This document shows positions 56,848 to 64,000 of a DNA stretch of 64,000 nucleotides, piece after piece. Numbering within the stretch: position 1 is the stretch's first letter; each line of letters opens with the position of its first letter. Under the pieces are notes generated by a model. The model did no database searches, had not been told where the DNA came from, and saw only the letters and a program-made list of their open reading frames with translations. The position numbers and the translations under genes are program-made. This DNA comes from Paraglaciecola mesophila KMM 241 (GTDB lineage: Bacteria; Pseudomonadota; Gammaproteobacteria; Enterobacterales; Alteromonadaceae): NCBI RefSeq assembly GCF_000315015.1, contig NZ_BAEP01000060.1:1-64000 (forward strand), given 5' to 3'.

Positions 56848-57878
56848 TGTTAAGTGCAGCAAGCCAAGTATTATTGCGTAGCGAAGAGCTACTCGAGCAA
56901 GGAAAATGGTTGCTCGTAAACCCCACCGATGGCCACGTTTTTTCAGAGCTTTCGAATCCAGAAGTTTATGGTTTTCATCAGTTTTTTGATATTTATGAGC
57001 AAAGTATTGCAGCGGCGAAAGCTCAAGGGCGCGACACTCAGCACCAATTTGTAGCTGCATATGATACCGATGTCTCGTTTGACGGTGCAGTCTTGTATTT
57101 ACCTAAAGCGAAAGCCCATGGGCAAATGTTGCTCGCGAATATCGTGGCATGTTTGAAACCTGGCGCTACTTTGTTGGTGGTAGGTGAGAATAAAGGCGGT
57201 ATCAAAAGTGCGGCTAAGCTTTTAACCCCTTACTCAGATAATGTGAATAAAATTGACTCTGCTCGTCACTGCGCCATGTTTGCAGCTGTGGTTGATAAAC
57301 CTGTGGCGCCATTTGATATCACAAAATGGCAAGATGTATCAGAGCAGCAAGTTGCTGATATTAGCTTTAAAGTGTGCTCATTGCCGGGGGTATTCAGTCA
57401 TGGTGAGTTGGATAAAGGTACGCAACTATTGCTTGATAACATCGACAGGGTGGTGTCAGGTCGTATTTTAGATTTTGCTTGCGGTGCGGGTATTATCGGT
57501 TGCTTCGCGGGCCTTAAAAACCCACAAGCTCAGGTCGTGATGAGTGATGTGAGTGCATTGGCTATATATTGCTCGCAGAAAAGTGCTGAGTTAAATAGTG
57601 TAAAAGCACAGGTAATTCCCTCAAATGGCTTACGGGCGTTGACGGGGAAATTTGCCCAAGTGTTTACCAATCCACCGTTTCACACGGGGATTAAAACAGA
57701 TTACTCGGTTACGGAAGGTTTTATGCAGCAGCTTAAAAACCATTTACAAGACCGAGGCAGCCTGATTTTGGTGGCCAATAAGTTTTTGCGCTACGCGGAT
57801 GAACTCGACAAACAGTTCAAATCCGTTCAGACGTTAACAGAAACGACTAAGTTTAGTGTTTATTGTTGTCGTCGTTGA
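56844..57878 (+). CDS. rsmC: 16S rRNA m2G1207 methyltransferase
   Basis: 344 residues with two MTase-like domains: N-terminal non-catalytic ([33 protein letters not shown]) and C-terminal catalytic ([17 protein letters not shown]; motif [12 protein letters not shown]). It methylates G1207 of 16S rRNA. The ATG at 56844 overlaps the trmB stop; the frame from 56817 is only overlap. Confidence 0.95.
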   Translation: MMLSAASQVLLRSEELLEQGKWLLVNPTDGHVFSELSNPEVYGFHQFFDIYEQSIAAAKAQGRDTQHQFVAAYDTDVSFDGAVLYLPKAKAHGQMLLANIVACLKPGATLLVVGENKGGIKSAAKLLTPYSDNVNKIDSARHCAMFAAVVDKPVAPFDITKWQDVSEQQVADISFKVCSLPGVFSHGELDKGTQLLLDNIDRVVSGRILDFACGAGIIGCFAGLKNPQAQVVMSDVSALAIYCSQKSAELNSVKAQVIPSNGLRALTGKFAQVFTNPPFHTGIKTDYSVTEGFMQQLKNHLQDRGSLILVANKFLRYADELDKQFKSVQTLTETTKFSVYCCRR

Positions 57879-57996
57879 TTGCAGTTATATTAATGCGTTA
57901 ATAGAGCAAGCATATGTCTTTGAGTCCATGTTAATCAGTATCGCTATGATTTTCCGATAGGGCAGTGAATCGAGAAACCAATGGGGTATAGTGTTG

Positions 57997-59427
57997 ATGA
58001 AAGTATTATTCGTTGTATCTGAGGTTGAAGATCTGGTTAAAACTGGCGGGCTAGCAGATGTAGCTAAAGCGCTCCCCATTGCATTAAGCGAAATGGGCCA
58101 CGAAGTGTGTATTGTTATGCCTTACTACAAAATGTTGGCAGAGCAACATCCGGGTGAAGATTGCGCTGAGCCTCAGGCACTTTTTGCCAGCCGCAAACCC
58201 TACGATTTTACGATTAAACGCTTACAGATTGGCAATGTGCCCGTTTACGCAATAGATTACCCAGCTTACTTTGCACGTGATGGATTATATTCTGATAGCT
58301 ATCACGCTTATCCTGACAACGCTGAGCGTTTTGCCTTTTTTGCCCAAGGGGCGTTGCAAGTCGCAAAAGCGTTAGATTTCCAGCCAGATATTGTGCATTG
58401 CAACGATTGGCATACGGCGCTAACGCCTTATTTTATGAGCATTGATGACAGCGGCTTCTTTGATCGAAGCCGCAGTATCTTTACTATTCATAATGGCGCA
58501 TATCAGGGCACACATCGTTTTTCAGATATTCCTTTTTTGCAGCCGCATTATTTACTTCATTCGCAATTAGACGGTGATGCATTGAATTTTGTACGCATGG
58601 GTATTCGCTATGCGCATAAAATTAATGCGGTGAGTCCAAATTACGCCCAAGAATTGTTAACTCCTTTGGGCTCGCATCATTTGTACCATGAGTTTCAGCA
58701 GCGCCGGAATGATTTAAGCGGTATTCTAAATGGTTGTGATTACACCCAGTGGGATCCCATCAATGACCCGCACATTATTCAAACCTATACCGCTGATGAT
58801 ATGAGCGGTAAAGAGAAGTGCAAAATTGATTTACAGCGAGAAGCACAAATACCGCAAGATTTAGGCATACCGCTGGTGGGCATGGTCTGTCGATTAACTG
58901 AACAAAAAGGCTTTGGCTACATATTGCCTATGCTTGAGCAACTCATGCAGCATAATGTTCAGTTGGTGATTATTGGTACAGGCGACCCGCAGATAAGCCA
59001 TACATTGCGTAGTGTTGCACAGCGACATCCACAAAAGCTCGCGTTTATCGAAGCATTCAGTGTACAAAAAGCCCATATGCTCGAAGCGGGCAGTGACTTT
59101 TTCTTAATGCCTTCTTTATTCGAGCCTTGCGGCCTAAATCAAATGTATAGTCTTGCCTTTGGTACCTTGCCCATCGTACGTGGTGTTGGGGGCTTGAAGG
59201 ATACGGTTACTGACCTTGCAGATGACCCAGAGCAAGCAACCGGCTTTGTGTTCGAGCATCCAGACAGCGACGCCTTGCTAGCCTGTATTCAACGGGCGCT
59301 ATTGTTCTACCGTGAATATCCAGAGCGTTTTAAAGCTACGCAAATGCGTGCTATGCACAGCCGATTTACTTGGCAGCAAGCTGCCCAGCAGTATTTAGCC
59401 TTATACCATGAAGCAATTGGTGATTAG
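57997..59427 (+). CDS. glgA: Glycogen synthase GlgA
   Basis: 476 residues, GT5 family: MKVLFVVSEVEDLVKTGGLADV with the ADP-glucose-binding KTGGL, HCNDWHTALTP, and C-terminal SLFEPCGLNQMYSLAFGTLP. It extends alpha-1,4-glucan. No glgB, glgC or glgP is nearby, so it is apparently detached from a glycogen operon. The start may also be the GTG at 57991. Confidence 0.93.
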   Translation: MKVLFVVSEVEDLVKTGGLADVAKALPIALSEMGHEVCIVMPYYKMLAEQHPGEDCAEPQALFASRKPYDFTIKRLQIGNVPVYAIDYPAYFARDGLYSDSYHAYPDNAERFAFFAQGALQVAKALDFQPDIVHCNDWHTALTPYFMSIDDSGFFDRSRSIFTIHNGAYQGTHRFSDIPFLQPHYLLHSQLDGDALNFVRMGIRYAHKINAVSPNYAQELLTPLGSHHLYHEFQQRRNDLSGILNGCDYTQWDPINDPHIIQTYTADDMSGKEKCKIDLQREAQIPQDLGIPLVGMVCRLTEQKGFGYILPMLEQLMQHNVQLVIIGTGDPQISHTLRSVAQRHPQKLAFIEAFSVQKAHMLEAGSDFFLMPSLFEPCGLNQMYSLAFGTLPIVRGVGGLKDTVTDLADDPEQATGFVFEHPDSDALLACIQRALLFYREYPERFKATQMRAMHSRFTWQQAAQQYLALYHEAIGD

Positions 59428-59451
59428 TGCTGAGTGAGGTTCACGAGAAGC

Positions 59452-59772
59452 ATGCTCTTTAGAGTAATTTTGGGCCTGATTGTAGGTATGCTATTTGCCA
59501 TTAAACTACAGGCAATGCCAGAACAACGTTTGCAATCTAGTGGGCGGGAAGAGGCTTGCCCGCACCTGATCTATAAGAAATCTCCTGTCGATATAAAAAA
59601 GCTAAGTGTGAAATCCGGTGACATGATTTGTTTATGTTTATCAGACTTGCCTGATATGCGAGGTGCATCCGAAAAAGACCTACGCAGTCCAGAATTTCAA
59701 GTAACCCTAAGTCGATTTGCAGGTGATTGGGGTTTATCTGAACCAGAATTGTTACTTCTGATACGAAAATAG
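59452..59772 (+). CDS. Small secreted protein of unknown function
   Basis: 106 residues: signal peptide (MLFRVILGLIVGMLFAIKLQA), then a mature part with cysteines (EEACPHLIYK; MICLCLSDLPDMRG) and a C-terminal helical region. I recognise no family. A GTG start at 59434 is also possible. It lies between glgA (24-bp gap) and the sensor kinase, and may be cotranscribed with either. Confidence 0.7.
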   Translation: MLFRVILGLIVGMLFAIKLQAMPEQRLQSSGREEACPHLIYKKSPVDIKKLSVKSGDMICLCLSDLPDMRGASEKDLRSPEFQVTLSRFAGDWGLSEPELLLLIRK

Positions 59773-59881
59773 AAACGCAGTGGGAGTAATAAAGTCCCCT
59801 CAGATAAGATTAACTGTTTCATTTTCCACTGGTTTAGCTCAATATGTTGGATAGACTCTGCTAAGGTTTCATTTTTAAAAT

Positions 59882-61525
59882 ATGCATGCTAAAAGTAATT
59901 TTTTGTCTATTAAAAGCCTAATTATTTGGGTTGTAATGGCGATTACCTCGTTAGCATTGCTTTTGGCAACCTGCATTAATTTATATGGTCAAATCAGTAG
60001 TTACCGTCTTCAACTAATTGACAACGTCAATATCTTTTCTGAGCTCATCAGTCGCAATGCGGTTGCCACAATTGAAGATGAGCTTAATTTCAATGAAGAG
60101 CGCAATCTCAGCACACTCAGTGCATCGGATATATTAGAAAATGTGCATATTTATCGCTTTGTAGAAGGTGGTAAATTAGAATTTTTCGCCAGTTACAACA
60201 AAGACGGTGTCGCACCTGTAAATGCCAAATTCGATCGTATTGAATCACTATCTCAAGCGGCCATTGATGGCAGCACAGTTGAGGTGATACGCGAAATTAA
60301 CCGCGATGATGGGCAGTTATTGGGTTACACCTATGTGCGCGCTTCAGCTGATGGGCTTGAGCGGTTAATCTCTCGCTCAGTAGGAATAGCTGTGGGCGTG
60401 CTGCTTTTGTCATTACTACTGTGCTTCTTGCTTACCTTAAAGTTACAGAACACAATCACCGCGCCGATCCGCAATTTAGCACACTTGGTGCAACGCATTT
60501 CTCGTCACAAAGATTATTCAGGGCGAGCTCAGCCGAGCAACATCAAAGAGCTAGATATACTCAGTGATGCATTTAATGCCATGATGCAGCGCACACAAGA
60601 ACATCTGCAGCGGCAAAATGAGGCCGAAGAAGAGCACAGACGACTCAACAGTAGCCTCGAAGAAAAGGTCACTCAGCGCACGCTTGCTTTAAAAGAAGCA
60701 AACAACGAACTCATTCAAACCTTAGAGAAACTGCATCAATTTCAGCGTCAAATGGTGCAAAACGAGAAAATGGCTTCCCTTGGCGATATGGTGGCTGGGG
60801 TTGCTCACGAGGTAAACACACCTATTGGTCTTGGTGTAACGGCGTCAACCATGATGCTTGACCGTTTAGCTAGCATGCAGAAAGACTTTGAAAATAAAAC
60901 GCTAAAGGCCAGCTCGTTATCCAAGTTTATTTCAGAGGGCCAAGAAAACCTCAATATTATCTATCGCAACTTAAACCGAGCGGCGGAGTTGATATCTAGC
61001 TTTAAGCAAGTTGCGGTAGATCAATCATCAGAGGTAGACCGTGTTTTCTCATTTTCAAAATTGATGGATGAAATTTTGTTGTCCATGCGCCCGAAACTGA
61101 AAAGCATGACGCACATCATCAATGTGGAATGTCCTGAAAATTTGTATATTGAGTCTAAAGCGGGCCCAATTAACCAAATTATGATCAACTTAATTATGAA
61201 TTCCATCATTCACGGCTTTGAGAACAAAGACCAAGGTGCAATTAACATCAAAATCAGTTTGATTGCCGATAAAAAAATCAGCGTGGTATTTTCAGATGAC
61301 GGCGCGGGTATCCCTGAGTATTTACGTAAGCGTATTTTTGATCCGTTTGTCACCACCAAGCGTGGGCAAGGCGGGAGTGGCCTAGGTATGCATCTGGTAT
61401 ACAACTTAGTCACTCAAGCGTTAAATGGTTCGATAGCACTGACCAGTGAAGAAGGGCAGGGCGTCGAGTTCACCATTTTGTTTCCGGTCAAAAAAGCAAC
61501 CCAAACATCGGCGCACAAAAACTAA
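59882..61525 (+). CDS. Sensor histidine kinase
   Basis: 547 residues: membrane helix near 12-33, periplasmic sensor (~34-160), second helix (VGVLLLSLLLCFLLTLKL), HAMP domain, coiled coil, HisKA with phosphoacceptor His ~309 in GVAHEVNTPIG, and a HATPase domain (NQIMINLIMNSIIHG; FSDDGAGIPEYL; GQGGSGLGMHLVYNLV). No receiver domain, so it is a classical kinase. It precedes arcA by 216 bp; whether ArcA is its partner is not shown. Confidence 0.93.
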   Translation: MHAKSNFLSIKSLIIWVVMAITSLALLLATCINLYGQISSYRLQLIDNVNIFSELISRNAVATIEDELNFNEERNLSTLSASDILENVHIYRFVEGGKLEFFASYNKDGVAPVNAKFDRIESLSQAAIDGSTVEVIREINRDDGQLLGYTYVRASADGLERLISRSVGIAVGVLLLSLLLCFLLTLKLQNTITAPIRNLAHLVQRISRHKDYSGRAQPSNIKELDILSDAFNAMMQRTQEHLQRQNEAEEEHRRLNSSLEEKVTQRTLALKEANNELIQTLEKLHQFQRQMVQNEKMASLGDMVAGVAHEVNTPIGLGVTASTMMLDRLASMQKDFENKTLKASSLSKFISEGQENLNIIYRNLNRAAELISSFKQVAVDQSSEVDRVFSFSKLMDEILLSMRPKLKSMTHIINVECPENLYIESKAGPINQIMINLIMNSIIHGFENKDQGAINIKISLIADKKISVVFSDDGAGIPEYLRKRIFDPFVTTKRGQGGSGLGMHLVYNLVTQALNGSIALTSEEGQGVEFTILFPVKKATQTSAHKN

Positions 61526-61741
61526 TCAGTTATTTTGTGTTTGCAATTTACATTTATATCCCCACATACTTTGCGTAGTGGAAAATATCTTCAATACAAC
61601 GGATGTAGTCATTTTTCGGCATATTATTTGTCGGGTTTGGCGGGTTGTTTGCATTAGCTAAAATTTAATCTAGATAAAACCCTGATTTTTAGATATTTTC
61701 TGATAAACTTTTATCCATATTTTTAACATGGTGTGAAAACG

Positions 61742-62449
61742 ATGCTGACGCCCAATATTTTGATTGTAGAAGATGAAGTTGTTACTAGAACAACCCTCAA
61801 GAGCCTGTTTGAAGCAGAAGGCTATAATGTGTTCGAAGCCGAGAACGGTAGTGAAATGCATGAGTTTTTTGAAAATCACGCAATAAATTTAGTGATCATG
61901 GACATTAACTTACCAGGTAAAAATGGTTTGATTTTGGCTCGTGAAGTGCGAGATCGTAAAAATATCGGTCTAATCTTTTTGACTGGTCGCGACAACGATG
62001 TTGATCGTATATTGGGTCTTGAGATCGGCGCTGACGATTATTTAACTAAGCCGTTTAACCCACGTGAATTGACCATCAGAGCTAGAAACTTGCTGACTCG
62101 TACATTGAATAACGCGGAAGACGATGACTTACCAAGTCGAGTTAGCTTTAATGGTTGGACATTAGATGGCGATAGCCGTAGTTTGATTTCTCCTAGTAAG
62201 AAAGAATTCAGACTACCACGCAGTGAATTCCGCGCGTTGCATTTATTCCTAAGCAATCCTGGCAAAATTTTGACTCGTGAACAGTTGATTATGGAAATGA
62301 CAGGTCGTGAATTACGCCCGAATGACCGTACTGTTGATGTAACTATTCGTCGTATACGTAAGCACTTTGAATCAGAAGTGAACGCTGACGAACTGATCGT
62401 GACTATCCACGGTGAAGGTTACCGTTTCTGCGGTACCGTTGACGTATAA
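61742..62449 (+). CDS. arcA: Response regulator ArcA
   Basis: 235 residues, very close to E. coli ArcA. Receiver with acidic pocket EDE and phosphoacceptor Asp54 in [12 protein letters not shown], Lys in [11 protein letters not shown], and an OmpR-type winged helix with [20 protein letters not shown]. It represses aerobic-respiration genes when redox conditions are low. ATG at 61742 gives the family start; the GTG at 61733 is the alternative. Confidence 0.97.
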   Translation: MLTPNILIVEDEVVTRTTLKSLFEAEGYNVFEAENGSEMHEFFENHAINLVIMDINLPGKNGLILAREVRDRKNIGLIFLTGRDNDVDRILGLEIGADDYLTKPFNPRELTIRARNLLTRTLNNAEDDDLPSRVSFNGWTLDGDSRSLISPSKKEFRLPRSEFRALHLFLSNPGKILTREQLIMEMTGRELRPNDRTVDVTIRRIRKHFESEVNADELIVTIHGEGYRFCGTVDV

Positions 62450-62466
62450 GTTACATTAGCTCAGAC

Positions 62467-62495
62467 AAAAAAAGCGGCTTAAGCCGCTTTTTTTT
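62467..62495. terminator. Bidirectional terminator between arcA and fxsA
   Basis: AAAAAAAGCGGCTT paired with AAGCCGCTTTTTTTT; long A and T tracts on both sides. It separates convergent arcA and fxsA. Confidence 0.95.
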
Positions 62496-62512
62496 CTCTG
62501 TAGCATGAATAT

Positions 62513-63016
62513 CTAGTCCGGTTTGTTAAGCCTTTCTGACTCAGGTTTAATTTCATCTTTGCGCTCATATTCGCCTTCAATGATATCGTCGTTCGATGAT
62601 TGCTGTCTGCCGAAGCCTTGTCTCGACTGCCCACCAAAACCTCCTTGTGCCTGATTAACCACCTGTACGGATAATTTTGCCAGTAGACCTTTAGCAATTA
62701 AGGGCCGGGTCATAGGTAGGCAGAATAAAAAACCCAACGCATCAGTGACAAAACCAGGTGTAACAAGCATAACACCTGCAATGACGAGTAATAAACCTTC
62801 GGCGACTTCTTGGCCCGGGATCGTACCCTGCTGCATTTTTTGTTGCGCATGAATTAATGTACTGACGCCCTGTTGGCGCACCAAATACGAGCCTATCATA
62901 GCCGTAGCGACTACAATTGCGACTGTGTTCCAGCCACCAATTTGCTCACCTACACTTATCAAGAGTGAGATCTCAACGATAGGCAGCAAAACAAACAATA
63001 AGAATAATTTACCCAA
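62513..63016 (-). CDS. fxsA: FxsA family membrane protein
   Basis: 167 residues. LFLLFVLLPIVEISLLISVG, SYLVRQQGVSTLIHAQQKMQ, and GLLLVIAGVMLVTPGFVTDA identify FxsA, an inner membrane protein known for helping T7 exclusion by F plasmids when overproduced. A glycine/glutamine-rich cytoplasmic C-terminal tail is present. Its cellular role is not settled. Divergent from dsbD. Confidence 0.94.
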   Translation of the reverse strand: MGKLFLLFVLLPIVEISLLISVGEQIGGWNTVAIVVATAMIGSYLVRQQGVSTLIHAQQKMQQGTIPGQEVAEGLLLVIAGVMLVTPGFVTDALGFLFCLPMTRPLIAKGLLAKLSVQVVNQAQGGFGGQSRQGFGRQQSSNDDIIEGEYERKDEIKPESERLNKPD

Positions 63017-63277
63017 AACTGTCTCTTTAATTACTTTATGAATGAATATAATGGCGTCGAACGGCCGATAACCAAGGGTAACAGTGTTACAAAGTATGGC
63101 AACTGCTCTTTGTTGAGGTACTTAATGGTAAGCTTTAGAAGATGATGACATTTTTGAAAGACATCTATCTTAATTTGGGTTTATATTGGCCTACCGGAGG
63201 GGCACTTAATATTGTATTAAGTATGTTACCTTATTTTATTTTTTAACTGTTGAACTGCAAAAAAGAAGTTGTTTTAA
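63017..63277. other. Divergent intergenic region fxsA/dsbD
   Basis: Contains small inverted repeats (GTAAC-agt-GTTAC near 63077-63091; CTTAATA-ttg-TATTAAG near 63206-63222), but no ORF or promoter I can defend. Probably carries both divergent promoters. Confidence 0.45.
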
Positions 63278-64000
63278 ATGAAGTTAATAGCATCGTTTTC
63301 CATTTTTATGCTCATGTCCATTTGGTCATTAGCCAGCTTAGGCCAAAGCAATTCCTTCGATTCTTTGTTTAGCGATGAACCTGAATTTTTAAAGGTGGAT
63401 CAGGCTTTCGTATTTGATTATGTACAAAATGGTGATCAACTTGTGGTCACTTGGGACATTGCCGACAACTACTACCTTTATCAGCAACAGTTTAAAGCCG
63501 TTTCGAAAAATGCCTCGTTAGGTGAGCCTATTTTTCCTGCAGGAAAAATGAAAGAGGATGAATTCTTCGATGAGCCTCAAGAAGTTTATTACCATAAGGT
63601 CTCAGTAACCTATCCTATCTTACAATCACAAGATGATTCTGCGGTTAAAATTCGCTATCAGGGCTGCGCGGAAGCGGGTCTGTGTTACCCCCCAACAACG
63701 CAAGTCGTTTATCTAAATACAGTTAATGCCAGTGATGAGCAACTTAATATTGATGGAGCTAGCGTTGAAAATAGCGGCTCTATTTCACAACAGTTTGAGC
63801 TAGCAGATTTACTCACGGGCGAGCAGAGCCTGATGTGGGTTTTATTGATTTTTCTAGCGTTAGGCGTGGGCTTAGCTTTTACGCCGTGTGTCTTCCCTAT
63901 GTATCCGATCTTATCTGGAATAGTCATAGGGCAAGGGAAGGGCATAAGTACATCCCGAGCGTTCGTTTTATCATTCGTCTACGTGCAAGGTATGGCGTTG
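63278..64000 (+). CDS. dsbD: Thiol:disulfide interchange protein DsbD (5' part)
   Basis: The first ~241 residues before the window ends. Signal peptide (FMLMSIWSLASLGQSNSFDS), periplasmic alpha domain with the redox pair CAEAGLCYPP (~130-136), then the start of the membrane beta domain with TPCVFPMYPIL (~201). DsbD passes electrons from cytoplasmic thioredoxin to periplasmic proteins. The gene continues past 64000. Confidence 0.95.
   Translation, partial: MKLIASFSIFMLMSIWSLASLGQSNSFDSLFSDEPEFLKVDQAFVFDYVQNGDQLVVTWDIADNYYLYQQQFKAVSKNASLGEPIFPAGKMKEDEFFDEPQEVYYHKVSVTYPILQSQDDSAVKIRYQGCAEAGLCYPPTTQVVYLNTVNASDEQLNIDGASVENSGSISQQFELADLLTGEQSLMWVLLIFLALGVGLAFTPCVFPMYPILSGIVIGQGKGISTSRAFVLSFVYVQGMAL

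Overview
The window is a chromosomal segment of a marine-type gammaproteobacterium, most likely order Alteromonadales (Alteromonas/Paraglaciecola/Glaciecola-like). The case rests on close matches to enterobacterial or Vibrio-type housekeeping proteins (ArcA, SlmA, Rep, YggX, UbiK, RpmB/RpmG, FxsA, DsbD), on a KdkA-type Kdo kinase beside WaaA, on several c-di-GMP proteins, and on a TonB receptor of the large carbohydrate/organic-substrate type. The genus is an inference. No rRNA, CRISPR array, transposase, integrase or prophage gene was seen. One tRNA (tRNA-Phe, minus strand, about 53.5 kb) is present.

Layout. 0.3-5.6 kb: LexA-controlled imuA-imuB-dnaE2 mutasome operon (minus). 5.7-7.7 kb: a membrane protein with a degenerate GGDEF domain, fused end to end with an AraC-type regulator gene. 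7.7-13.7 kb: divergently transcribed TonB receptor, purple-acid-type phosphatase and lipoprotein phytase, behind Pho-box-like sites; this looks like an organic-phosphate (phytate) scavenging locus. 13.8-20.5 kb: EVE-domain protein, two DUF885 peptidase-like proteins, DUF1820 protein and an M28 peptidase. 20.6-26.4 kb: slmA, coaBC, radC, a GT2 glycosyltransferase, rpmB-rpmG, a membrane-anchored unknown and mutM. 26.4-33 kb: envelope block (TagB-like transferase, coaD, Wzi-like outer membrane protein, kdkA, GT4, waaA). 33.2-37.3 kb: tightly packed operon of a short periplasmic binding-protein-like protein, a porin-like protein and a GGDEF-EAL protein. 37.4-45.1 kb: kbl-tdh, glpE-glpG, fliL-like, ubiC-ubiA, an MCP and ubiK. 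45.3-52.5 kb: rep, a GAF-GAF-GGDEF-degenerate-EAL protein, cytochrome c5, an exported ATP-dependent DNA ligase and an alpha/beta hydrolase. 52.5-53.6 kb: non-coding DNA with 287-bp tandem repeats abutting the tRNA-Phe terminator. 53.8-64 kb: yggX, mutY, an alpha/beta hydrolase, trmB-rsmC, glgA, a small secreted unknown, a sensor kinase, arcA, fxsA and the 5' part of dsbD, which runs off the window.

How genes work together: three DNA-protection themes occur (SOS translesion synthesis; MutM/MutY of the 8-oxoguanine system; RadC/Rep). LPS inner-core genes (waaA, kdkA, GT4) sit with surface-polysaccharide genes. The phosphate locus links outer-membrane uptake to phosphoester cleavage. The least ordinary parts are the divergent Pho-box-like pair at 7.75-7.93 kb, the binding-protein/porin/GGDEF-EAL operon, and the tandem repeats beside tRNA-Phe, whose core resembles the short repeats at the left edge of the window. 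No clear evidence of a wholly new defence or mobile system was found.
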